This document shows positions 23,336-34,156 of a stretch of 64,000 bases of DNA, one piece after another. The notes under the pieces are model-generated. The model was not told the DNA's origin. It saw only the letters and a list, made by a program, of their open reading frames with translations, and did not search any database. This DNA is from Anodontia alba. Taxonomy: Eukaryota > Mollusca > Bivalvia > Lucinida > Lucinidae. The stretch's first letter is position 1. Every line of letters starts with the position of its first letter. The stretch is taken from the NCBI GenBank assembly GCA_964016985.1, contig OZ024823.1, forward strand, positions 67,619,925-67,683,924, written 5' to 3'. A program made the translations under genes and the position numbers.

Positions 23336-25185
23336 AACCACCACTTCTCGTTTGCCAGCTTCCAGTTTAGCCTAACTCTATGTCACCTATTTTCATTTTG
23401 CCTTCTAATTATGCCCATTTTTTCATACTCTGAAAAATGAACATTCCTAGCTTGCCTGTTGTATGTAAAACTACCACAATTGTTGTCACGCACCTTTAAT
23501 TTTTTCTGATAAAATATTTATTAATACATCCAACAATATAAGTATTAATTCCCCAATTTTGAGAGTTAAATCCGACTTCAAATGAAGTATTATTTCAGTA
23601 GTAAGCACTGTAAACACCATGACATTCCTGAAGTTCAAATGTCAATGTCACGAAAACCTATCAACCCCTCTGCCAGGTCCAATGATAAGCACGTTTCACC
23701 CGCTGGTTAAAAAGAAGTTATGTCCACAAGTTTTATATAGTTAAAGGTTGACATTTTAGTACTGGATTCGGACTTTAAAAACTGTGCCACAATTACAGAT
23801 CGCCTTCTATCTCCTATTCCGGGAGGAAGAGCAAACGAAGAGGAACAGCCATAGCCAGAACATATAGTTAAACCACTGGCCAAGCAACCAGATCCTTCTT
23901 TCCCAAATGAGATGATCAGAAAGTTCGATAGGACAGAAGGACAAGATGCCCAAAAGGATGGAACAAAAATAATTCTGTAGCCAGAAGGCACAAAATGATG
24001 TAAATAATAATCAATATGAGAACCACCCCCTTAGAACCATCAGTGGTTTAAAACCAACGGGTGGTCTTTACCCAGGTTTACAGTATTCTAAACGTCTTCT
24101 TAGATTCCGACATTATTCGAAATCACATGTTCTAAAGATAAACATAGAATACAAACTTTGAGAGCAGATCTGAAAGCAAAGCGGACAGCGATCACGATGC
24201 TATCTCAGGAGCAATGACGGAATTGCAAGAAAGTAACAAATATATTAAATAAATTAAAATAGAATAAACTGCAATAAAACAAAGTTGAGGATCATGACAA
24301 ACAGTATATATACACTGGCATTCAGAGAAAGTTATCGCGGCCACAAAAGGCTAATCAGCTTCTGAGACAGTTCTAGTGATATATCCTCACAAATATTATT
24401 ATAATAGACCCACAGTTTCAAGAGATACTGGCTGAAACGCGACACTTTAAGCGCAGTAATTATCTCGAAAACCAATGACAGGTTCATCCAAATCTAACTG
24501 AATATCAGTGTCATCAAAAACCTAACTGACTTATTAGACATCATTCACAGCTGAAGAACTTTCGCTGCAATTTTACATACTCCTTGACGTTTAAAATGTC
24601 TAGGTGTTATTTTATTTCCGTGTGTATGTTGCCATATTACATTCTTGCATTACTTTCAATGCTAATTCCACTGCTTGTATCAGAACTGTCAGAGTTACGT
24701 CTTAGTATAGACACCAAAATTATATTCTTGTTTAATTTTCACACTAAGCATCCGAGATGCAGTTTCGGAAATTAGATGCAACGTTATATGTCACGTGTGA
24801 GAAGACGAATTTTAACATTCTTAATTGTTAGTATGTGGAAGTGTGAGCTGGTAATCGGTGGAAATGTGAGCTGGTAATCGGAGCTAATAAAGCCTACTAA
24901 ACTTTAATTTTCGGCATAAGTAACTTTTAAACAATATCTCTTCATGGAAGAAAAACCACGTTTTCGGGGGAAAATTGTGTCACTGACACAAACACCAAAA
25001 CAATTGTCATTTATCTGACCCTGCACCACCAAGGTTCCATAGTTTCATACCAGCAGAAGACATTAATGGAACCAAAGTGGATTTAACATTCTATAGTCTT
25101 AAAAGACGCATGTGAAACAGACCTAGGTGTGTAGTTTTTGTGGATACAGCAGTCTTAGACGATGTTTTATAGAAAACAACAACAA
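23336..25185. other. Intergenic, nothing firm
   Basis: A minus-strand open frame at 23707-23991 is not recognised. A 24-base phrase (gtg(t/a)gagctggtaatcgg) is duplicated at about 24840-24885. No other structure seen. Confidence 0.35.

Positions 25186-25187
<2 letters not shown>

Positions 25188-25229
<42 letters not shown>
25188..25229. repeat. Poly(A) tract
   Basis: About 40 A residues with a CAACAACAAC lead. Possible retroposon tail. Confidence 0.8.
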
Positions 25230-25231
<2 letters not shown>

Positions 25232-25433
25232 ATGAACGGACCAGAATGTTCTACAAAAATGATGGAATGGACTCCGTGGGGTGTAATAATTCGATGAAAT
25301 GAGATCATTGAAATGCGATTGGTAGATTCAGTTTCTGATAATTATGATGATAATTTTTGATACATTAAACTTTTAGCCCGTTTAGGCCTTATATGCAAAG
25401 ATCATAAAAATATGGGATAGGGTGGATTTACTC

Positions 25434-25436
<3 letters not shown>

Positions 25437-25471
<35 letters not shown>

Positions 25472-25700
25472 ATACACACACTATTATTTGACATTCCGCG
25501 GATCCAGTATGATAGTGTGTCCCAAGCTTCAGACAAGTTAGAGGGGTATATTGGTTTTGGTTTGTCCATTCATGCTTTTTCGGCACTACAGTAAAAAGGT
25601 AAAAAAAAAAAAAAAAAATGAAAACTATTATCTGACATTCCGCGGGTCCAGTATGACAGTGTGTTTTATGTCACAACCATCAGACAAGCTAGAGAAACAT
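25437..25700. repeat. Two A-runs each followed by the same ~60-bp phrase
   Basis: Poly(A) at 25437-25470 and 25602-25618 are each followed by 'tgacattccgcggrtccagt' and 'cagacaagytagag'. The pair are tandem copies about 140 bases apart. Confidence 0.65.
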
Positions 25701-25744
25701 GCAATGCTTTTTCTTCCGTGCTTGTTTTACTCCAGCTTATTCTT

Positions 25745-26746
25745 ACGAGGGTCCTGCAAAAAGTTTTGTCACTAGGTTCGGATAACTTCAGTGTTACGTT
25801 TTATCAAACATATTTTTATTACAAACCTTCGAAGTATTCCACCTTTACTGAAACACATTTTTGTAACCTTTTTACCCACTTGCGAAAAGCAGATAAATAG
25901 TCTTCTTTTGCTATCTGTTGGAGACACTGCTAAATAGCGCTGCCAAGAGAACTTCTAGACGTATACTTATTTCCAGAAAGCATTTTATTAAGCCTTGGAA
26001 ATAAAAAGAAGTCACAGGGACTCAGGTGGATGGTTTAAAACTTTCCCCTTTTCAGAAGCCAGAAAAGACTTTACTACCTCACACTTATGAGAGGAGGCGT
26101 TGTCATGTAAAAGGTGGACTCCTGACCATCCTTTGCTTGGTCATTTCTTATTGTAAAACTCTTTCACTTTCTTCAGAACAGAATTCTTGTAGAATCAGCC
26201 AGTGACTGTATGACCAGATGGACAAGGCACTTGAACGACTGGCCCACTTGAATTAAAGAAAATTGCGTACAATATTGCGTTTTGATCTTTTCGCTTCCAT
26301 TGCTTATTATCAGCCCTTCTTTGTGGCTCAAACATGTGCACCCAGGTTTCATCACCTGTTTGCAAATTAGAAATAACCCGACTATTACAGCCTTTGTATG
26401 TTTTCAAAAGTTCCCGGGCACATTAAAAGCGTTGTGTCTTTTGCTCCTCAGTGAGCAAATGAGGTACCCACCTAGCGCAAACCTTTCTCAGGTCAAAACG
26501 CTTTTTCAGAATTGTTTGCACACTGCCTTCTGATATGCCAGTACAACTAGCTATATCTTTGACAGACAGTCGCGCATCCTGTTCGACCACAATCTTTACA
26601 GCAGCAATGTTAGTAATAAAACGAAATAAACGGGTATCATTAGCTATTCAACACACCATTCAAGTGCAGTGAAGCATTTTAAAATGTACCTGGGATAAAA
26701 CTGAGGAAGCCTATTAATGACAGAACTTTTTGCACGACCCTCGTAT
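25745..26746 (-). mobile_element. Mariner element, copy 2 (internally deleted, pseudogene)
   Basis: Same family as 18847-20153, in reverse. Both inverted repeats are complete (CGAGGGTCCTGCAAAAAGTT at the left, matching GTGCACGA-type end at the right) and flanked by TA. The transposase remnant keeps RLSVKDIA, LTEEQKTQRF, TGDETWVHMFEPQRR, LLHDNASSHK and SPCDFFLFPRL but has lost the helix-turn-helix region by a ~280-bp deletion near 26615 and has stops and frameshifts. Confidence 0.8.
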
Positions 26747-26749
26747 TCT

Positions 26750-27185
26750 TATGTTTGTGTTCTCAAGGATCATTTGTTTAAATCTACTTATATTCACCAC
26801 AGCTGATGTCAGTGTTCTTCTCGAGGCCATAGAACGTCTTTACTTTAGTGTGCTTCTTTGCAATCTTTAAAATTATATAAGGTTCACTTCTAATTGGCCA
26901 AAACTAGCTCGTCTAGACCACAAAACATGTTATTTTCATCCGCGCGCGCTCATTAGTCTAATATTTATTTCAGAATTTATGTATCATAACTCATGAACCG
27001 TACATGCCAGGTCTTGAAAGTTTATATATGAATTGCTTATAATAAAGCTTATGAAAGAAAAAAAAAAACGAACTTCTCCGGCAGATTTTACCTCGAAGAC
27101 TTGAGAAAGTCGCCGAATGGCTATGTCGCGACTGCTGATGGTGTTCAAGAAACGCAATGTATTTGTATGAAGTGTCATTAGCCTA
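26750..27185. other. Intergenic, nothing recognised
   Basis: Unique-looking sequence with no coding signal. Confidence 0.4.
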
Positions 27186-27189
27186 TAGG

Positions 27190-27780
27190 CCTGGGTGTCA
27201 CAAAAAGGAGCTAACTGTACAAACGTTACATTTGTTCAGCCAAGCGTGAAAACAAGGTCAAGGTCAGAAACGGCTGATGTCAGTGGGCAGGGTGCATCAT
27301 AGATGAAATGTGTATGAAATTACATTAGCGTAGGAACCTCGCTGTTAGAGATACGGAGCGTTTAGCACAGACTAAACATTGTTCAGCCAAGCGTGAAAAG
27401 TATATCACGGTCGGTAACGGTTAAGGGCAGAGGACAGGGTGTGTCATGGCGGATGCGTGTATAAGGTTTTCATAAGCGTAGCACCATGTTGCAGAAACGG
27501 AACTAACCGCACAGGCTAAATATTGTTCGGCCAAGCGTGAAAAGTACGTCAAGGTAAGTAACGCTTGATGACTGGGCAGGGTGCATCATAGCGGAAATGT
27601 GTATGAAGTATCATTTGCCTAGAAGCCTTGGTGTTCGAAAAATGGGGCTAAAAGCACAGACGAAACACGGTTAAACCAAACGTAGTAATTAGGTCAAGGT
27701 CAGTAACGGTCGATGGTAGTGGGCAGGGTGCATCATGTGTGTACAATGTTTCATTAGCGTAGAAGCCTTGGTGCTTAAAG
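27190..27780. repeat. ~145-bp minisatellite, four copies
   Basis: CAGGGTG(C/T)(A/G)TCAT recurs at 27289, 27437, 27580 and 27725, each preceded by 'caaggtcagtaacggt' and followed by 'gtatgaa' and 'gttcagccaagcgtgaaaa'-type phrases. Confidence 0.8.
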
Positions 27781-28870
27781 ACACATTTTGGATTGCATAA
27801 CACCCTAATGACTCTAAGGAGATTAAGATAAGAAATTCTTGGTGACTTTAGCCATCCTTACAGGTAGAGCCTGATAAGGGGAAATTAGATTTTATATCAG
27901 CAAAATATATGATGAAGACAGAGAAACAGATAAGATGGGTAATTTGGTGATAATTTGATGGGTTTTTTTTCTGTTTATTCAATAAAATATACGTTTTTTT
28001 ATTCATTAGAATTACCTCTCCCAGGCAGTCCTAATGAAACCCACAACATATTTTATGGAGAAATACAGATATTTATGCCAATTTGCTAATTTATCACCAA
28101 ATGCCCTCTTTATCTGTTTCTTTGGATCAAATACAGAAAATTAGGAAGATAGATAGTATTTTATTTAGTTATTTATGTATTCATTGAAAAAGAGAAGCTT
28201 TTTGGCATAAAATACAAATCTCTAAATTGTCTAAGAACTTTTTGACATATTCCATAATGTATTGTTTTATTCAAATGGAAATGGAATGATTGTGCAGTGT
28301 TCTTATTTACTTTAGAAAATAAATAAATATTTTCAATTTTATATTTCTATTTCAGTTTATTTGTACTTTTTTTCACAATGAAAGAAAAAACAGCACTTTT
28401 GTATTTAGGAAAAAAAACTAATCAAAAATAAATAAATAAAAAAATAAAGTGATACAATACAAATCAACAAATAAAATCAACAAATTAAATGCAAAATTTG
28501 CAAATGAATTTATTTGGTTCTAAAGTAACATATTGAATACTGCTGAATTTTATGAATTAACCCTTATAGGGCCCCACCTAAGGAGACTTAACAAAGACTC
28601 CATAATCACTTAGATAAGATAAGCCTTTGATGTGCGCTCTGTTATCAGGACTGTTTATTAGGGGTGATCATGAATGGGGGGGGTCTAGCCAAAGAAGGAA
28701 AAAAATGTGTCTTTAAGCAACGGAGATAAAAGCACAGACTTAAAATTGTTGACGCCGCCGACGATGACAACGACAACACCAACGCCAACGACGATGCGGC
28801 AAAATGATCCCTATGTCGCCCCTGCTTGCTAAAGCAGGCAGTCACGACATATCATATTTAAACCTTGCCG
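27781..28870. other. AT-rich intergenic with dispersed-repeat pieces
   Basis: 28003-28060 has 'ggcagtcctaatgaaaccca', similar in wording to the palindrome at 53849-53921. 28750-28800 is an ACGCC/GAC-rich stretch typical of a dispersed repeat. No gene. Confidence 0.4.
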
Positions 28871-28876
28871 GATTAA

Positions 28877-29352
28877 AAGTAAAGTGACTCCCATAGAATT
28901 ATGACCCCTGGTCTATAGAAAAAGTGACCCCGTGTCTATAAAATATTGAATCCCGTTAAAAACTAATGACACCCCACCACCCCTCGACCAGAGATGGGGG
29001 TTCATAAATTATGACCGGTGAGGCACTATTATTTAAAGAATAAGTCGTAAAAATAGCTGCGTTTCCGCTAACATGCTGAAAAAAAATTTGGTCGGTAGGC
29101 AGGAGAAACTTTTTTTCTATTTTTCAATTTTTCTCCAGAAAAGAACAGGATCGGGCCCGTAATTTTATGAAAATACAGGTATCTTGTTGAGGGTCGGTGC
29201 TTTACTTTTTATTTTGCACTTCTACTGATAAAAAATACAGCAGAGTCGGGTGTTTGAAACAGGGTCACCCGGTCGGGTTAGCGGAAACGCAGCTATTTTT
29301 TTTTTACGCCTAAGGACTGTGTGTTCGTCATTCTATGGGGATCACTTTACTT
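28877..29352. mobile_element. MITE-like element with 20-bp inverted ends, holding a nested one
   Basis: AAGTAAAGTGACTCCCATAG at the left is matched by CTATGGGGATCACTTTACTT at the right. Inside, 29047-29307 has its own inverted ends (GTAAAAATAGCTGCGTTTCC and its complement). Neither encodes protein. Confidence 0.65.
29047..29307. mobile_element. Nested 261-bp MITE-like element
   Basis: Inverted ends of about 25 bases, core AATAGCTGCGTTTCCGCTAA / TTAGCGGAAACGCAGCTATT. No target duplication could be fixed. Confidence 0.65.
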
Positions 29353-29382
29353 CGTTGTAACGAAGTAAAGTGACCCCTATAG
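29333..29382. repeat. 50-base near-perfect palindrome
   Basis: Arms built on TCACTTTACTTCGTT / AACGAAGTAAAGTGA. It forms the right end of the MITE at 28877-29352 and the start of a further head-to-head piece ('gtgacccctatag'). Confidence 0.75.
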
Positions 29383-29562
29383 ATTGACGACTCCCGGTCA
29401 TTATTCTATAGAAAAAGTGACTCCTTTCTGTTAGAACTTACTTTTAGATGGATTTTAAAATAACTTGGCACAAATGTCAAGACGATGTATAGCCCGCAAG
29501 ACCTAGGTACCCGACTCAAAGGTCAAGATCACAGAGATCATTCAAAGATAATGGTTTCCTGC

Positions 29563-30927
29563 TATAGTCCGGTTACAATCACTTGACCGGGAGAAGTTTA
29601 ATTATGCACCTCCCCTGGAAGCATTCATTTTTTTTTTCTTAGAATAAGATTATAATTGCCTTTTCATCTCTGAAATTTAGATTAACCTGTCTGACTGACA
29701 CTAATCTCATGCGCCTTGCTTGATAAACGTACAACAATTATAGTCTTCAGATTTCTTGCTATACACTTGTTTTCCTTCTTTCTTTATGATTGTACGTTTG
29801 TTGTGCAAATGATAGAATATCGGACTTTGAGAGGATAACTGTACATTTCAAGAAGCATCTCTCTTGGAATTGTATTCATTTACATTTCCAAGAATCCTGG
29901 ATCCTCTCGCGAAATGTCATTTTGTCATTCATTTTTTAATCTTTGTTTATTTGATTTGGGGTTTTACAGTCCAGTCAACACTGTAAGGTCATGTCGGACC
30001 GATCAGGTAACCTACTCACACATTTCTTGTGCAGGCTTAGTCCTCTTAATTTCAAGATCCTGACTCTATGCAAAATGTGTCGAATGAACAGACGAACGAA
30101 CGGACGAACGACCCAAAAGCAATATGCCCCTCCAACTTCTTGCTTTTCTTTCTTTCGTTCATTATTTCTTTAGTATGTTTCTTTAGTTGTGCAAGTGATA
30201 GTTCTAATGTCTGATTCGGAATCGAGAAGTCCTCAGATCGAGTTCTGTGGCAGGACCTTAACACTTGACGAGGGCTTGCACTGTGTACATGAAATAAGGT
30301 ATTTCTGACAAAATGAAACGTGGTAGTAAGCAGAGATTACTTAATACCCCCGCATACAACACATTCTAGGAACAGGTTTTACATGAAGCGTAATTTCCTT
30401 TACAGTCAAGATATTGAGCGGAAACGAAATTTTGACAATATCCAAGGGCCATTACAGTGTTGTAAATTTGCGAAAATTGAGGCGTAAAATCCCAACGGAG
30501 ACCTTGTCAACGTCAATGCATATGCAAAATTTGGTCTAATTCAATCAATTCGTTCTCAAGATATTGAGCGGGAAATGAAGTCGGAATGACTGAATCACGG
30601 ACAACCTGAAAACAGTATACCGCCATACTTCGTGAAGTATGGGGGTGGGGGATGGAAGGATGTGGGGGTATAAAGAGAATTTCGTTGTATAGCTATATGG
30701 CCAAGGTCGACGATGAAGAATGCCGGACACATCTGTGACAAATGCATTTCGACTATGTCTACCAGGCGTAATCATTCATTTCAAATGTAATAATAGTGAG
30801 ATTGCCAACGTCATAGAAACGCTGTTCAACCAAATTATGGATAGACTGAGCCATTTTGACAGTGATAGACAATGTCATTTGCTCACACTTAGACCACTCC
30901 CGGTCAAGTGATTGTAACCGGACTATA
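29563..30927. mobile_element. 1.36-kb element with 31-bp perfect inverted ends
   Basis: TATAGTCCGGTTACAATCAC plus TTGACCGGGAG at the left is exactly complemented at 30897-30927. A TA at each end suggests a TA target duplication as in Tc1/mariner-type elements. No transposase frame. It contains two 'caagatattgagcgg' phrases 150 bases apart. Related ~95-bp sequences (29450-29545 and 30983-31075) flank it as direct repeats. Confidence 0.7.
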
Positions 30928-31134
30928 TATGATTCTGCCAAACAGAATGTCGTGTCTGACCTGTAACCTTGTCATTTGCGGGTAGATTTTAAAATAAATG
31001 GAAACAAAATTTAGCCATATCAAGACAATGTATCGCGCGCAAGATCAAGGTCCCCACCTCAAACGTCAATGTCACGAATATGTCAAGATAAATGCCAACG
31101 TGTTTATTTTGACTGATGGTGTTAATGTAATGTT

Positions 31135-31135
31135 G

Positions 31136-31164
<29 letters not shown>
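31135..31164. repeat. Poly(T) tract
   Basis: About 30 T residues. Confidence 0.85.
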
Positions 31165-31167
<3 letters not shown>

Positions 31168-31253
31168 CCCTTCCCCACACTACTCGAAATCACACAAAAT
31201 TTGATTGGTTAAACTAACACATAGATAACTCATGAGAACGAGTTAACTAAGTA

Positions 31254-32150
31254 TGAGGGTCATTCAATTTATAGTGACACTAAATAATTTGCAGACAGCG
31301 TCATTAAATCAGCTTACCTTATTAAAATCCCTCGAAGTAATATCCCTTGTGTTGCGTGACGGATGTCCATCGTTTCGGCAGATCTTCTATACCCGTGGCT
31401 AAGCAACCGCGCTCATATATCGGAACGTGCGTGGCCTCGGCGGCTTCGAATTCCTCTCATGTTTTCTTTTAGCTTGGGGGAAAATATCGTAGTCACATGG
31501 ATTTTATGTCCGGGGAAAGGGAGGATGGTCTAAAATTACCCTATTATACAAGTCGATTAGTACCTCGCCCGTTTTGTGCGGCGTAGCGTTGTCATGTAAA
31601 AGGATCAATCCCTCTGCCAAAAGTTCAGGTCGTTTCTTTCGAATCGCAGGTCTGGGGTACTTTTGAATATATCCCTTATAGTATTCATCATTGACCGTTT
31701 TACCAGCAGGAACTTTATGAGTAGTGAGAACATCCCGAATATCGTATGCAAAGATCATAAGCATCTTCAATTTTGACTGTACTCGCCGAAACTTTGCAGG
31801 CCGCGGTGAGCTTGGAGTCTTCAGCTCTGGCTCATATGACCTCGCCCACGTTTCATCAATAGCAACAATCCTAGATAAAAGTTTTCACCCTCCGTATTAA
31901 ACCGTGAAAGATTAGTGGAAGCGACTTCCAAACGACATTCAGCCTGGTCGGGCGTCAAGCGATGGAGTACCCAACGAGCGGAAACCTTCCTCATTCCTAA
32001 ACGGTTGCGAATAATGTATGAACAGACCTTACACTTATGTCCAATTTCTGTGTCATTTCTTCACATGTAAATCTTCTATCACTTTTTAAAAGTTCCCTTA
32101 CTAATTCGATGTTGAAATCAGTGGCTACATTGCAGTTCTGTCTGCACGGT
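31254..32150 (-). pseudogene. Third mariner (different family), 5'-truncated transposase
   Basis: The right-hand terminus is TGAGGGTCATTCAAT after a TA at 31252. The transposase remnant on the minus strand has a helix-turn-helix part (TDFNIELVRELLKSDRRFTC), DETWARSYEPE with the first Asp, LMIFAYDIRDVLTTHKVP, LLHDNATPHKTGEVL with the second Asp, and DHPPFPRT-stop-NPCDYDIFP where the expected SPD is lost. The N-terminus and the 5' inverted repeat are missing; sequence passes straight into the repeat at 32180. It is distinct from the two mariners above (different termini and residues). Confidence 0.75.
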
Positions 32151-32179
32151 GGTGATCTTTCACGGTCTCTTGTCCAGAC

Positions 32180-33545
32180 TATAATTATGTCCCCACACCA
32201 TGGGGGGGGGGGGAGGGGGAGAGGGGGGGGACATATTGTTTTTAGTGCGGATCCCGTCGGCGTCGGCGTAGCCTCTTGTCCGCACTCTATTTCCTTATTG
32301 AATGGACATATTTTAGCCAAGCTTACATAAATATATCATTGGGAGGGGGAAAAATGCTGATTAGATTTTGGTGACCTTGACCCCATTTTCAAGGTCACAG
32401 GAGGGCTTAGATTGTTGGAAAATGGCTTGTCCGCATCCTATCTCTTGAAGAAATGAATAGATATTAACCACTTGATCATCTATATTGTTGGGACATGTAA
32501 AAGAACTGATTAGATTTTGGTGACCTTCACCCATTTTCAAGGTCACAGGAGGGCTTAGATTGTTGGAAAATGGCTTGTCCGCACCCTATCTCTTGTAGGA
32601 ATGAATAGATTTTGACCAAACTTGCACATCTACAATGCTGGGACATGTAAAAGAACTGATTAGATTTTGGTGACCTTGACCCCATTTTCAAGGTCACGGG
32701 AGGGCTTAGATTTGTTGAAAAATGGTTTGTATGCACCCTATCTCCTGAATGAATAAATGGATTTGACCAAACTTGTACAGCTATATTGTTGAGACATGGA
32801 AAAGAACTGATTAGATTTTGGTGACCTTGACCCCATTTTCAAGGTCACAGTAAGGCTTAAATTGTTGGAAAATTGCTTCTCTGCACCCTATCTCCTAAAT
32901 AAATGAATGGATTTTGACCAAACTTCTACGTCTTAAAAGAACTGGTAAGATTTGACGACCTTGACCCCATTTTCAAGGTCATACTAAGGCTTAGATTGGT
33001 GGAAAATGGCTTGTCTGCACCTTGTCTCCTGAAGGAATGAGTAGATTTCGACCAGACTTGCACAGCTATATTTCTGGGACATGGAAAAAGGACTGATTAG
33101 ATTTTGGTGACCTTGACCCCATTTTCAAGGTCACACTAGGGCTTAGATTGTTGGAAAATGGCTTGTCTGCACTGTATCTCTTGAAGGAATGGATGGATTT
33201 TAACTAAACTTGCACAGCCAAATTGTTGTGGCATGGAAAATAACTAATTTTATTTTGGTGACCTTGACTCCATTTTCAAGGTCGCAGGAGGGCTCAGATT
33301 GTTGGGTAATGGCTTGTCTACACGCTATCTGTTGAATGAATGGATGGATTTTGACCAAACTTGAACAGTTATATTGTTGGGACAGAGACAAGAACTGATT
33401 AGATTTTTTGTGACCTTGATCCCATTTTCAAGGTTACACAAGGGCTATGATTTTAGAAAATGGCTTGTCAGCACCCTATCTCATTGAGGAATGGATGAAT
33501 TTTGATCAAACTTACATATAGGTATATTGTGACCTTGAGTTTATT
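32180..33545. repeat. ~150-bp tandem repeat with palindromic TCAAGGTCA pairs, eight copies
   Basis: After a G-rich start (32200-32232), eight units begin near 32370, 32519, 32667, 32818, 32958, 33108, 33256 and 33411. Each carries GTGACCTTGA, about 8 bases, and TCAAGGTCAC: an inverted pair. Four units have both arms perfect and the others have one to three changes. The rest of the unit is 'gggcttagattgttggaaaa', 'tggcttgtc(c/t)gcaccctatc' and so on. Minus-strand open frames here are repeat translations. Confidence 0.85.
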
Positions 33546-33905
33546 ATAGATACAATCTATTTTAACAATATGCCTGTTCAAACTAGTGGGAGGACATACG
33601 TTTTTCTCCGAAAACACTGTTCTAGTTAATTTATCCATCTTGTTACTGTTCTATATGAAAGAGCGCTTGTCCCGCATGCTTCCCGTAGTGCTTCAAAATT
33701 TCTGTCGCGCTCTTTTTTCGTTGAACTGCAATTTTATGTAGCTGCGCTGATCCTGCGACATGACCGCGGCCATGACGCATTGAGTGTTGTCATTTGAAGT
33801 CGCGTTATAATGACGTCATACAGCATTACGTCATAATAAATAAACATTTAAATCGGAATTAGATAAATACGTTAGCATGCAAAGTTTCAGCGTGATTGGC
33901 AATAT
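33546..33905. other. Intergenic, nothing recognised
   Basis: Unique-looking sequence without coding signal. Confidence 0.4.
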
Positions 33906-33907
33906 AC

Positions 33908-34114
33908 TTTTATATATATGTGTGTGTATGTGTATGTGTGTATATATATGTATGGTTGTGTATGTATTTATGTGTATATGTATATATATAAATATGTATA
34001 TGTTTATATGTAAGTGTATATGTATGTGTATGTATATATATGTATGTATATATATATATATATGTGTGTATATGTGTGTGTATGTATGTATGTATATGTG
34101 TATGTATATGTATG

Positions 34115-34145
<31 letters not shown>

Positions 34146-34155
34146 ATATATATAT
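33908..34155. repeat. (TA/TG)n-rich microsatellite
   Basis: About 250 bases of alternating pyrimidine-purine TATG/TATA/TGTG. The jockey-like LINE remnant starts at its right edge. Confidence 0.9.
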
Positions 34156-34156
34156 A

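Noticed and set aside
23707..23991. 94-codon minus-strand open frame as a gene
   Set aside because: No recognisable domain, no splice or start context, and it lies among repeats; left as unassigned.
32361..33391. Minus-strand 61-69-codon frames in the 150-bp array
   Set aside because: The same peptide recurs once per repeat unit; repeat translation.
27190..33545. CRISPR-like arrays (regular repeats)
   Set aside because: Repeats are adjacent without unique spacers, degenerate, and lie in a eukaryotic genome.
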